A stretch of DNA of 64,000 nucleotides from positions 2,682,996 to 2,746,995 of the forward strand of contig ONZJ01000002.1 of the NCBI GenBank assembly GCA_900313005.1, read 5' to 3'. Of this stretch, positions 9,315-17,479 are shown piece by piece. The notes below the pieces were generated by a model. The model worked only from the letters and a program-made list of their open reading frames with translations, ran no database searches and was not told where the DNA came from. A program made the translations under genes and the position numbers. The DNA comes from Rhodobacteraceae bacterium EL129. Its GTDB lineage: Bacteria; Pseudomonadota; Alphaproteobacteria; Rhodobacterales; Rhodobacteraceae. The first letter of the stretch is position 1. Each line of letters begins with the position of its first letter.

Positions 9315-9905
9315 ATGAGCGCCTGGATCGAGATGATACCCGATGAAAACGCCAATGGCCGATTGAAGGAATTGCTCGACAAGGCGCGCACGCCTCATGG
9401 GACCGTCGATACAGTTATGCGCGTCCATTCATTGCGCCCCGAGACGATGAACGGGCATGTCACGCTGTATCGCTCTGTACTTCATTCAGAAGACAATGTG
9501 CTACCCTTCTGGTTTCTCGAAGTGGTTGCCAGCTACACGTCCATTTTGAACGATTGCACTTATTCGCTCACACATCACTTTATGAACGTGCGCAACCTCT
9601 TGCGGGATCAGCCACGCTCGGACAAGATCTTTACCGCCCTCAAGGCACATCGCCCTGAAAATGAGTTTGACGGAAAAGAACTGGCACTTCTGCGATATAC
9701 CGCCAAGCTGACGACTGATGTCGGTCGTATGATAAAATCCGACTTTGAAGCACTAAGGATTGCGGGCTGCAGCGATGGCGAGATCCTCGAAGTCAACCAA
9801 GTCTGTGCCTATTTCAATTACTCAAACCGGCTTTTGAATGGGTTAGGCGCAACAACTGAAAGTGATATCATAGGGTATTACAAAGGTGACAAAGACACCG
9901 AGTAG
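9315..9905 (+). CDS. AhpD-fold / peroxidase-related protein with altered CxxC motif
   Basis: A 196-residue member of the carboxymuconolactone decarboxylase superfamily, similar in layout to peroxidase-related enzymes. Where the family usually has CxYCxxxH, this protein has CTYSLTHH, so the second cysteine is a serine. GAGGAGG at 9302-9308 sits six bases before the ATG at 9315, which decides this start over nearer and upstream alternatives. It is the second AhpD-like protein of the island. Loss of the resolving cysteine argues against a normal disulfide reductase role. Confidence 0.8.
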   Translation: MSAWIEMIPDENANGRLKELLDKARTPHGTVDTVMRVHSLRPETMNGHVTLYRSVLHSEDNVLPFWFLEVVASYTSILNDCTYSLTHHFMNVRNLLRDQPRSDKIFTALKAHRPENEFDGKELALLRYTAKLTTDVGRMIKSDFEALRIAGCSDGEILEVNQVCAYFNYSNRLLNGLGATTESDIIGYYKGDKDTE

Positions 9906-10373
9906 AATTCTGCAGATAGCCAAGAAAATCCTGCGACGATCCTGACGGTAACGAGTTGCATACAGTTGCGTTAACGTCGCAATTTCAGACTATAGTAGTA
10001 TTTGCTCCTCGACTCAGACCTAAAGCCGGAATTGTGCGGCTGAGTTCGTTTGGTTTTTAATTCGACTAGATATGTCTAACAATTGGTCAAACTGACCAGC
10101 CAACCGGTATCAAAATATGCAATGCGGTCTTTGTCCGGTTGAGAGAGCAGCGCAATTCGCGAATGTCCGCTTTCGGGACATTGATTTGGTGAATTCGAGC
10201 AAAGACCAATGTTGGCTATGGGCCGTTGCGGTTGAATTTGGCTTGTTATCGCGCCACCAATGAGTCCTGAAACTTGCAGAACATTGGCATGGCCCTACTG
10301 TACGAAGACTGTTTAGAGATAGTACGGTGGCTCGGGTAAAAATCGGACCCGCTTTCACGTACAGGACCACGCC
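9906..10373 (+). other. Intergenic region before the VOC gene
   Basis: No gene is supported in these 468 bases. A hairpin AGCCG-N8-CGGCT at 10024-10041, followed by a T-rich stretch ending in TTTTT at about 10054, may be a terminator for the preceding gene. An operator-like palindrome lies at 10084-10098. The segment around 10155-10190 (GAATGTCCGCTTTCGGGACATTG in two parts) looks like decayed repetitive non-coding sequence. Confidence 0.4.
10084..10098. promoter_or_regulatory. Candidate GntR-type operator upstream of the VOC gene
   Basis: TGGTCA-AAC-TGACCA is a perfect palindrome with 6-bp arms and a 3-base centre. The shape matches operators of FadR/LldR-type GntR regulators. No GntR gene is in the window. 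It lies about 275 bases before the VOC gene start, so its target is uncertain. Confidence 0.4.
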
Positions 10374-11123
10374 ATGCCCAGGATTGATACGATATTGTTG
10401 CGGTGTCGCGACCCTCTCGCCCAACGGCGGTTTTACTGCGAGATTCTGGGCATGGATGTTCGCGCCAATGGTGCAGTTGCCTATGGTTCGGAAGAGGCTG
10501 GCCTGAAGTTCGAAAAGGCCACACACTCATATCAACCAACCAAGGGCGATATCTATTGGAAAATAGCATTGGCCGTGCCGAACATCGAACTGGCCTGCGA
10601 ACAGTTGACAGCCCAAGACATCAAAGTGGGAACACCCCACCAATTCCAAGACATTGGCTATCTGGCGCATTTCCAAGACCCCGAAGGCTTCACAATCGAG
10701 CTGATCGAACATTGGTTCGAAGGCAACCGGCCCGAAGGTCGACATGACACATCCCAGTTGGGCGGCGGGGCCAGCCTGAACCTGCTCACCCTGCGCACCC
10801 ATGACATCGCGCCCATTCGTGAGGACTGTCTTGCTTGGGGCATGACCACGCTTTCGGTTCAGCCGGTAAACGACTATGGGTTCACCCTGCATTTCTTTGC
10901 TTTCACGGAAGACACGCCACCCAATTCGGACCTGGAAGCGGTGGAAAACCGGGAATGGCTATATCAACGCCCTTACACGGTGCTGGAGATTCAAGCCGTA
11001 CACGCGACTGGCGAAAAGACACCCGCCGATTTGGACACAGCGGGGTATTCAGGAACTGAATTTACTGGCATGCCGCACCCCTTTTATAGCGAACGGTTAC
11101 AGATAAGCGGAAAGGGGAACTGA
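10374..11123 (+). CDS. Two-domain VOC (glyoxalase/bleomycin-resistance/dioxygenase) family protein
   Basis: A 249-residue protein with two VOC modules: residues about 3-110 (beginning IDTILLRCRDPLAQRRFY, with FQDPEGFTIELIE as the last strand) and about 120-235. The family binds a divalent metal and includes glyoxalases, extradiol dioxygenases and resistance proteins. A metal-site Glu is visible in the first domain (TIELIE); the second is more divergent. It stands alone, with no operon partner. The substrate is unknown, but the first-domain metal site leaves a dioxygenase or lyase role open. Confidence 0.8.
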   Translation: MPRIDTILLRCRDPLAQRRFYCEILGMDVRANGAVAYGSEEAGLKFEKATHSYQPTKGDIYWKIALAVPNIELACEQLTAQDIKVGTPHQFQDIGYLAHFQDPEGFTIELIEHWFEGNRPEGRHDTSQLGGGASLNLLTLRTHDIAPIREDCLAWGMTTLSVQPVNDYGFTLHFFAFTEDTPPNSDLEAVENREWLYQRPYTVLEIQAVHATGEKTPADLDTAGYSGTEFTGMPHPFYSERLQISGKGN

Positions 11124-11364
11124 GCCGACACCAGACGGTAATGGGTCATCGTAGCCATAGCTACAAGAACAACACCAGAGCGAACCTATACAACGACATA
11201 CCCGCTTTGAGAGACCGATTTGTCCGAATTGCGTGAATTCAAGTCAGCTGAAATGCTGCGTCCTGCACGAATGACCGCAATGCGAAAGCTGCGCTGTGGC
11301 GGCAATCGACGCGATGAATGACTGCAATCGGCCGATCTTATAAAGTAATTCCGTTCAACAATGA
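11124..11364. repeat. Intergenic region containing a possible interspersed non-coding repeat
   Basis: The segment at about 11251-11290 (starting GAAATGCTGCGTCCTGCACG) matches the segment at about 3379-3415 at most positions. A looser match lies near 15262. All three are intergenic in or beside accessory DNA. No coding capacity is supported. Confidence 0.4.
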
Positions 11365-12196
11365 CTAATCGTACGATTCCTTTTGTTTAACACCCACTTC
11401 GGCGCCTATGCCTTCTGGTTCGTGATCAACCAGGTATTCCGGAAATCCTGGAGCGCACAGGTCTTCCCCACAATCATCTTCCAGGCGCTTTACAACCTGG
11501 CTTGACCACACACGAGGACCATAGCGCTTTAACCCATCCTCCACGGCCGCCACGCAGACAGGGGACAACTCGACCGGCACATCGTAAGACTTCGCCAGAT
11601 CATCAAAGAGCGTCACGTCCTTCACCTCATGATCCATCGTGAAGTTGATGTTGTAGCTTCCGTTCAGGATCAATTGACCCTCGGTTTCTTGCACAAACGA
11701 ATTGCCGGAACTCACGCGTATCGCCTCGTAGGCCACGGTTAAATCAATGCCAGCCTTTTTGACGACCATGAATGCCTCTCCGGTTGAGACCAGTTGCACA
11801 CCTGCCAGGTAATTGGTGATGACTTTCAGAACAGAAGCCGAACCGAGTTTGCCGGTATGTACGATCTGGCGGCCCATTGTTGACAAAAGCGGAAGAACCT
11901 TTTCAAAGGCGTCGCGACGACCGCCAGCGAAAATCGCGATGTTGCCCGTTGACGCCCTGTGGCACCCCCCGGAAACGGGGCTGTCCATTGCGATGCCACC
12001 TTTTGCTTCGACCAAGGCACCAAGACGCTGCACGTCTTTGGCCTCAATCGTGGACATTTCCAGCCAAATCTTACTTTCAACTATGCCTTCCAACACGCCG
12101 TTCTCTTCTTCAAGTACCAGTGTAGAAATCACAGGCGACGGAAGACAGGTGATGATGACGTCGCATGTCTCCGCCAGTTCGCGACCGCTGTCTGCC
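11365..12196 (-). pseudogene. 3-hydroxyisobutyrate dehydrogenase-like oxidoreductase, 5' part lost at an IS element
   Basis: This is the 3' part of a beta-hydroxyacid dehydrogenase gene. The reading frame is open back to 12196, where the IS3-family element begins. It retains the end of the Rossmann domain (CDVIITCLPSP), the substrate loop DSPVSGG and the catalytic Lys and Asn in GSASVLKVITNYL. The N-terminal GxGxxG half is missing, and I find no matching sequence on the far side of the element. It is therefore a truncated, probably dead gene, and an adjacent deletion is likely. Confidence 0.85.
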
Positions 12197-12209
12197 TGAC
12201 CTGCTCCCC
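12197..12209. repeat. IS3-family terminal inverted repeat, orfB end
   Basis: TGACCTGCTCCCC is the exact complement of 13385-13397 and marks the orfB-proximal end of the element. It lies directly against the truncated dehydrogenase gene. Confidence 0.9.
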
Positions 12210-12219
12210 ATTGAGTCCG

Positions 12220-13158
12220 CTAATTTAGGTTAGCTCTGTTCAGGTTTTGGTCTTCCTTTGACCGGTTAGCACATTCTGCTGGCGTCAGGCCAGCGAGGCT
12301 TGTGTGTGGACGGTGGTGGTTGAAGTCCTTCCGCCAAGCGGCAATTAGATCACGTACATGGCGGAGGTTATCGAATAGGTGATCGTTCAGGCATTCGTCA
12401 CGCATCCTGCCGTTGAAGCTTTCGACAAACCCGTTCTGCATTGGCTTGCCGGACGCGATGTAATGCCATTCAACCTTGCGGTCTTCTTGCCACTTCAGGA
12501 TCGCATTGGAAGTCAGTTCGGTCCCATTGTCGCTGACCACCATGCAGGGGTATCCACGCATTTCAGCGATCCGATCCAATTCACACGCAACGCGATCACC
12601 AGACAAAGACGTATCAACCACAGCGGCAAGACATTCACGACTGAAGTCATCAATCACATTCAGAATGCGGAACCGGTGACCGCAGGACAGGCTGTCAGAC
12701 ACGAAGTCCAACGACCACCGCTGGTTCGGCCCCTGCGGTATCGCCATGGGCGCTCTGGTGCCCACTGCACGCTTGCGACCGCCGCGTTTACGGACTGTTA
12801 ACCCTTCTTCGCGGTAGATCCGATACAGCTTCTTCCAGTTCACATGCCATCCTTCGCGCTTCAGCAGAATGTGCAGTCGACGATAGCCAAAGCGTCGCCG
12901 TTCAGACGACAGCTCTTTCAATCGACCACGCAGCTCCGTATCCGCTGGCCGCTTCGACACACGTCGATAGACCCGTGGATCAATCCCAGCCAATGCACAG
13001 GCACGCTTCTGATTGTATCGCTTCTTTGTCATGGCCCAGGTCACCGCGTTTCTGCGTGAGCCGGGCCTCAATAGTTTTTCCCAGCATTTCCTTGAGTGTC
13101 GAGACATCCATGATCTGCTCAGCCAGCAACTTCTTAAGCTTAGTATTCTCCGCCTCAA
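12220..13158 (-). CDS. IS3-family transposase OrfB (DDE integrase core)
   Basis: The catalytic half of the IS3 transposase. The rve/integrase core carries the DDE triad: SLDFVSDSL (first Asp), [11 protein letters not shown] (second Asp) and [15 protein letters not shown] (Glu). An HTH_21-like domain precedes it ([11 protein letters not shown]). The frame overlaps the end of OrfA, so the full OrfAB transposase is expected from a programmed -1 frameshift, as in the family. The first 40 or so residues of the open frame are probably not translated on their own. Confidence 0.94.
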   Translation of the reverse strand: MRRRILSLRSCWLSRSWMSRHSRKCWEKLLRPGSRRNAVTWAMTKKRYNQKRACALAGIDPRVYRRVSKRPADTELRGRLKELSSERRRFGYRRLHILLKREGWHVNWKKLYRIYREEGLTVRKRGGRKRAVGTRAPMAIPQGPNQRWSLDFVSDSLSCGHRFRILNVIDDFSRECLAAVVDTSLSGDRVACELDRIAEMRGYPCMVVSDNGTELTSNAILKWQEDRKVEWHYIASGKPMQNGFVESFNGRMRDECLNDHLFDNLRHVRDLIAAWRKDFNHHRPHTSLAGLTPAECANRSKEDQNLNRANLN

Positions 13159-13333
13159 GACTCTTCAGCTTCTTCACGTCAGGCACTTCCATACCACCAA
13201 ACTTGGATCGCCATTTGTAAAACGTGGCATCGCTGACACCGTGCTTCCGGCACAGCTCCTTCGCACCAAGTCCAGCCTGATGCTCTTTCAAGATCCCAAT
13301 AATTTGCTCTTCACTGAAACGGCTTCTCTTCAT
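12980..13333 (-). CDS. IS3-family transposase OrfA
   Basis: A small DNA-binding protein that recognises the element ends. It has a helix-turn-helix ([20 protein letters not shown] and [15 protein letters not shown]) and a leucine-zipper-like stretch ([20 protein letters not shown]) used for multimerisation. The open frame has 117 codons, longer than the typical 90 or so, because it runs on through the overlap with orfB where the frameshift should occur. Confidence 0.93.
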   Translation of the reverse strand: MKRSRFSEEQIIGILKEHQAGLGAKELCRKHGVSDATFYKWRSKFGGMEVPDVKKLKSLEAENTKLKKLLAEQIMDVSTLKEMLGKTIEARLTQKRGDLGHDKEAIQSEACLCIGWD

Positions 13334-13384
13334 CGTCTGTCTCCTTGTTGGAGAACAGGCTAACTCAGAACATCGGACTTTTCA

Positions 13385-13397
13385 GGGGAGCAGGTCA
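13385..13397. repeat. IS3-family terminal inverted repeat, orfA end
   Basis: GGGGAGCAGGTCA is the complement of the repeat at 12197-12209 and marks the promoter-proximal end of the element. Confidence 0.9.
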
Positions 13398-13731
13398 GGA
13401 GGAGTTCGGCTTAATTTCAATGCTTTGTTGATTATTCACAACAAGATTCTGAAAGGATACGCAGATCAGTCAGCTATCAGGTAGGTGGGGAGAGGACGCC
13501 GACTACGATCGTAAGAGTTTTTGTTCGACAGTACGCATTCCTGATCTAAGCAGGTGATCCTCCGCCTTTGAATTGGCCCCCCAATAGTTAGGCAGCGGAG
13601 GATCAACGTTGCACTTATTAAAATCAAACTACTGCTCGGCTGGGCAATCTAGCTGCTCTCATTGGGCAGCAATAGAAGGGCGACTGGTACACTTCCCTAT
13701 TGGACAAGATCGACAGTAGTTCAAGGGTTAA
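13398..13731. other. Non-coding stretch beside the IS element
   Basis: I see no supported gene here. The missing 5' half of the dehydrogenase gene at 11365-12196 is not present, since all minus-strand frames are interrupted and lack a GxGxxG motif. Decayed sequence is the best description. Confidence 0.5.
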
Positions 13732-14955
13732 CTACTTCCATTGTGTCTCGAACCCGGCGTGGCCGCGCCAAAAGTCCAGAATCTCATCAATCGCCCGAAA
13801 ATCGCAATTGTTCGAGCCGCAGGGGGCGTGCGCGCCATCCTTGCCCGGGATTTCGTGGTTGCCCCCGACCACTGTGATAACACTGACCGGTTCGGAGTCC
13901 GGTTCAAGTGCGACGTAGTCCTGTCTGACGCCGACGGTTATGTCCTGCTCCAAGAGCGCGCCATCCCCGCGGCCCTTGTCCGCATAGGTTGTCTCGACGG
14001 CGCGCAGAAATGCTCCATTTCGGATAACCAGCCAAAAGGCGGTCTCGTCTATGCGCGAGAAGTAGTCGAAAACACTGGTCGCAGGTGAAGTCGGCGTCAG
14101 CATGTAGCATTCCATAAACGACCGCGCATCGGTGATCGCCGGACATGTGCCTGCCGTTACCTTCGCGTCGATATCTGCGATAATGGTTTCGCTTGGGAAC
14201 GCTATTTTGTCGGCCGTGCCCCAGATCAGCATCGTTGGGTGAAGCGTCTCGGTGTTCGGCTGCCACGGTTTGACGCCCGCCGCGCCGAGCGCATCGACCT
14301 TTTCCTGAGTGATGCCGTTGGCAATCAGGCCAAAGCCGAAAAACCGCGCCGACAGTGGATCGGTGATCATCAACTGCAATGCCATGCCCGCACCGTTCGA
14401 GAATCCCATTGCGTAGTGTCCCAGCACATTGAAGCGCGCATCGGCTTCGTCCAGCAGAGCCTCAACCAGTTTAAGGTCGTGATCGTTGTTGGCCCCCGCC
14501 GGGCCGCAGCTGTTGGGGTTGGGATTCGCGAAGTCGGCCCAGTCCTGTACACCATAGTGGGTCAGATGTCGCCAGAGCGGGGTGCAGACGCTGACCGTGG
14601 CGGGAGGAACGCCGAGCGTCAAGTCCGACTGGAGTGCCTGGGGCGCTATGAAGATGATATCCTGCTCGGTCAGGTGATCGACAAAGGCAACAGCATTGCG
14701 CCGGTTGCCGCCGCCACCGTGGAAGACGAACACCACCGGGCGGGCATGGCCAGTGGCGGGTGGCGGCAGTTCCTTCGGCTTGTGCAAGCAGAACTCACGG
14801 TCGACTCCGTCAACGTTGATCGTGCAGTCCAGGAATTCTTCATTGCCGCAGGCAGCGACCGAGGTCGCTCGCGTACAGGCCTGGGCCTGGGCGGCGGTTG
14901 CGGTACTTATGACGACGAGCAGTAGCAGCGGTATGGCAGCTAGGAAAATGGGCAT
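13732..14955 (-). CDS. Secreted alpha/beta-hydrolase, polyhydroxybutyrate-depolymerase/feruloyl-esterase-like
   Basis: A 407-residue exported esterase of the PHB-depolymerase/LpqC-like group. It starts with a signal peptide (MPIFLAAIPLLLLVVISTATAAQA). The oxyanion-hole region is VFVFHGGGGN, the nucleophile elbow is GFSNGAGM and the likely catalytic His lies in VVGGNHEIPG. It has many cysteines, consistent with a periplasmic or secreted protein. The ATG at 14955 follows AGGAAGGAG at ideal spacing, so an upstream in-frame start at 15012 is rejected. The natural ester substrate cannot be told from sequence. Confidence 0.85.
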   Translation of the reverse strand: MPIFLAAIPLLLLVVISTATAAQAQACTRATSVAACGNEEFLDCTINVDGVDREFCLHKPKELPPPATGHARPVVFVFHGGGGNRRNAVAFVDHLTEQDIIFIAPQALQSDLTLGVPPATVSVCTPLWRHLTHYGVQDWADFANPNPNSCGPAGANNDHDLKLVEALLDEADARFNVLGHYAMGFSNGAGMALQLMITDPLSARFFGFGLIANGITQEKVDALGAAGVKPWQPNTETLHPTMLIWGTADKIAFPSETIIADIDAKVTAGTCPAITDARSFMECYMLTPTSPATSVFDYFSRIDETAFWLVIRNGAFLRAVETTYADKGRGDGALLEQDITVGVRQDYVALEPDSEPVSVITVVGGNHEIPGKDGAHAPCGSNNCDFRAIDEILDFWRGHAGFETQWK

Positions 14956-15413
14956 TGCACGCACTCCTTCCTGGAAAGTTTGCACGGAATAGGCGACTAA
15001 AAATAACGCCATTCTATCATGAACTGCAGGTGCCCAACAGCCCGGTGACCTGCACTACAATTTCCGGCCGTTGCCCGCCGGTTTTTATGAAACCAGCTGT
15101 GGACGCGCGCGTTTGCTTCGAAACAACGCCCTACTGATTGACATGACCTCGCTACAGCGCCTGTCCCGAACAGAGCAGTCGTGGGAAGCGCTGTAACAAA
15201 TGTCTGCGTCTCCACCCAACACTGAGTCGAGGGCGGCCCAAACCCGACCTTGGACAGAAGGTCGGAATGCTGCAGTCACAGCCCGCTTAGCGGCCGTTCG
15301 CTGCAATGGCGAATTCTTGAGTTCAGCGAATGGGAAGGGTGCGGACGAAGTCGTCGTTTGTCTTAGGATTGTGAAGGACCGTTCTCAGTTGGATCGCTGC
15401 CAACCATCCCGAC
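14956..15413. other. Non-coding stretch before the aidB remnant
   Basis: It contains the esterase promoter region near 14960-15010. Further right is decayed-looking sequence, including a segment near 15262 (GGAATGCTGCAGTC) that resembles the interspersed repeat at 3379 and 11251. No gene is supported. Confidence 0.4.
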
Positions 15414-15839
15414 ATGCGTGCCTCCAACCAGAGTGCCGGTTATAAGTTCGAGCATTCGATACTATCCGGCGCGTACAGCTATGTGGACCGTCTGACAGGA
15501 CTGGATGAAACCTTTGAGAAAGCCAATCAGGCCAACCGTCATGGACTGGAATTGCGCGCGTTTGACCGTTACGGAATGCGGATCAACGCAGTGGAGTTTC
15601 ATCCCGCCTATCACGATCTCATGGGCCTCGCGGTTTCCAACAAGGTGCATAATTTTGCCTGGCATAATGAGGGCAATGCAGTGCATGTTGGCCAGTCTGT
15701 TTTGACCTATATGTTCAGTCAGCCCAAGGGAGGTGTGATGTGCCCGATGGCGATGGCCTATGGGCCAAGCCTAACCTGCTGGATGAAGCAGCCGGTACAT
15801 CCCATTACCTGCCATTATCTTCTAGACAGGATGCTGTAG
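15414..15839 (+). pseudogene. aidB: Remnant of an AidB-like acyl-CoA dehydrogenase
   Basis: The 141-codon open frame matches only the N-terminal part of AidB-type acyl-CoA dehydrogenases, a family of roughly 540-560 residues. The clearest stretch is VEFHPAYHDLMGLAVSNKVH followed by FAWHNEG, which corresponds to the AidB segment with VRFHPAWHLLM. Similarity stops near codon 118, and the rest of the gene, with the FAD-binding core, is absent. I read it as a truncated relic. Confidence 0.7.
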
Positions 15840-16215
15840 CCTTAGCCACGCTTTAAGGCCATTAGCTGCAAGCGCGAAATTGAGACCAGGTTACGTTCTC
15901 AGATCCGTGATGTACCTGCCCATTACACTACTTGATCAAGTGGTTAGTTTCGTTATGTGACTGTATCCTCGATGCCGTTTCCAGCTCAACTTGTCGCAAC
16001 TTCACGCCAATTTGTTCGGGCTTTGGTCGCTTTTTGGCCAAGTGTTTCCTCCGTTTCCCTAAACATAGCGGAGGACCGCTTCAGCGTGGGAAGAGCACGT
16101 GGTCAACGAGTGATTTCCAAGCACCACCCACTGAATTGTACCGTTGCGCCAATCTTGAGCATCAGCGGAGTTGGTCGACGAATTGCGGCGTTGGTAAAAT
16201 ACAGCTCTCAATTGC
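15840..16215. other. Non-coding stretch after the aidB remnant
   Basis: No gene, RNA or clear repeat is supported in these 376 bases. It probably contains further decayed sequence. Confidence 0.4.
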
Positions 16216-16833
16216 TCAGAACAGATGCCGCTCTTTTGCCATCAGTGCTGCCTGAGTGCGGTTTGCGACCTTGAGCTTTGCCAGTACATTTTTTACATGC
16301 AGTTTTACGGTGACTTCTTGAACATTCAGGGCGCGCGCAATCTCTTTGTTAGACAACCCAATACAAAGCTGTTCCAGTGTTTGCAGCTCTCTTTCTGACA
16401 ACTCAGAGAATACACTATCGCGAGGAGTTTCGTTTTGGGCATTTCCAAAATCGAATGGAAAGTAGCGTTCACCTGACAGAATGAACTTTATCGCGTTTAC
16501 CGTTGAGGCTGCTGTCAACGATTTTGGAATGAACCCATCAGCGCCACGCGACATGGCCATGTTCGCAACATCTCGGTTGGCTATCCCTGACATAAGCGCA
16601 ACTTTGACAGTTGGATGTTCTTTCATGGCGCGTTCCAGGCCTTCAAGGCCATTCATGCCGTGCATTTGGTAGTCCAGGATCAACAAGTCGAATGAGGTCA
16701 ATCCAGACATTTCCTTTAGGGCAGCATCCAAGCTGGAGACAGATGTGACATCAAAGTCATCAATCGTGCCTAGATAAGCTGAAATGGTGTCTCGGACCAA
16801 TCCGTGATCATCTGCTAACAAGATACTCGGCAT
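16216..16833 (-). CDS. LuxR/NarL-family two-component response regulator
   Basis: A 205-residue regulator. The receiver domain (about 2-120) has the acidic pocket (LLADDHG), the phospho-acceptor Asp in LLILDYQMHG and the conserved Lys in FIPKSL. The C-terminal LuxR helix-turn-helix (about 143-202) reads LSERELQTLEQLCIGLSNKE and continues IARALNVQEVTVKLHVKNVL. It is divergent from the molybdopterin-fold and hybrid kinase genes and is the likely end of their phosphorelay. Confidence 0.94.
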   Translation of the reverse strand: MPSILLADDHGLVRDTISAYLGTIDDFDVTSVSSLDAALKEMSGLTSFDLLILDYQMHGMNGLEGLERAMKEHPTVKVALMSGIANRDVANMAMSRGADGFIPKSLTAASTVNAIKFILSGERYFPFDFGNAQNETPRDSVFSELSERELQTLEQLCIGLSNKEIARALNVQEVTVKLHVKNVLAKLKVANRTQAALMAKERHLF

Positions 16834-16990
16834 TTACTCAACGTCCTTAGTCATATCGTTCCAGTATAGGCAGAAAATGACAAAAAGGTGGCGAACCTCT
16901 ACCTTAGTATAGGTGACTATGCCTATGCCTCCAATAATTGTTTCAGGGAATAGTGTATCTCGAAAACGAACCCACTTACGGAAGAAGCAA
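16834..16990. promoter_or_regulatory. Divergent promoter region with repeated AGTATAGG elements
   Basis: The region between the LuxR regulator gene (minus) and the sensory operon (plus) holds two copies of AGTATAGG, at 16863-16870 and 16906-16913, spaced 43 bases. A nearby TGCCTATGCC resembles the reverse complement of the same core. These are candidate binding sites for the LuxR regulator itself; this is inference. Confidence 0.4.
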
Positions 16991-17479
16991 ATGTACCACA
17001 GACTGACAACAGCAATTTTAGCTTTCCTCGTCGCGCTTGTGACTCAATTTGCAAGCCCCTCGGCCGCCCAAGACGAGGTTAAACTGGAGCTATCCGGTGC
17101 AATCGATCCGGCTGAGTTTTCATTGAAAGATCTGGATATGATGGAACAGATCACGTTTGAAACATCCACGATTTGGACCGACGACGTGACTACATTCTCT
17201 GGAATATCTCTCAAGGCATTGCTGGATGCTGGAAATGCCAGCGGCAACATGGTGCAGATGATTGCTCTTAATGATTATGCGGTGAAAATCACCCTGGCCG
17301 AACTGGGTGATGATGCACCGATCATTGCAACACGGATGAATGGTGAGCCGATGTCAATCCGCGACAAGGGACCTTACTGGGTTGTCTTTCCTTACGATTC
17401 AGACGCGCAATACCAATCAGAGATTGTTTACTCTCGCAGTATTTGGCAACTTAATCGCCTAGTTGTCACTGAAGAGTGA
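16991..17479 (+). CDS. Exported molybdopterin-binding-fold protein, putative periplasmic sensor
   Basis: A 162-residue protein with a signal peptide (MYHRLTTAILAFLVALVTQF, cleaved after SAAQ or nearby). The mature part resembles the oxidoreductase molybdopterin-binding (SUOX) fold in short form: FSLKDLDMM, FSGISLKALLD and the closing GPYWVVFPYD region. I see no conserved cofactor-ligating cysteine, so it is probably not an enzyme. It overlaps the hybrid kinase gene by four bases (GTGA), suggesting that it feeds a periplasmic signal to that kinase. The ATG at 16991 follows GGAAGAAG. Confidence 0.75.
   Translation: MYHRLTTAILAFLVALVTQFASPSAAQDEVKLELSGAIDPAEFSLKDLDMMEQITFETSTIWTDDVTTFSGISLKALLDAGNASGNMVQMIALNDYAVKITLAELGDDAPIIATRMNGEPMSIRDKGPYWVVFPYDSDAQYQSEIVYSRSIWQLNRLVVTEE

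Larger units (their letters stand above)
12197..13397 (-). mobile_element. IS3-family insertion sequence, apparently complete
   Basis: A 1,201-bp element bounded by inverted repeats TGACCTGCTCCCC (12197-12209) and its complement (13385-13397), with two overlapping minus-strand genes for a helix-turn-helix OrfA and a DDE OrfB. Both reading frames are intact, so it could be active. The flanking triplets (GCC on the left, GGA on the right) do not match, so no target-site duplication is visible. The repeats can be extended two bases outward (CC on the left, GG on the right). Confidence 0.93.

Noticed and set aside
14239-14925. 228-codon plus-strand frame opposite the secreted esterase
   Set aside because: It is antisense to a clear GxSxG esterase with signal peptide and a good ribosome-binding site, and its product resembles nothing.
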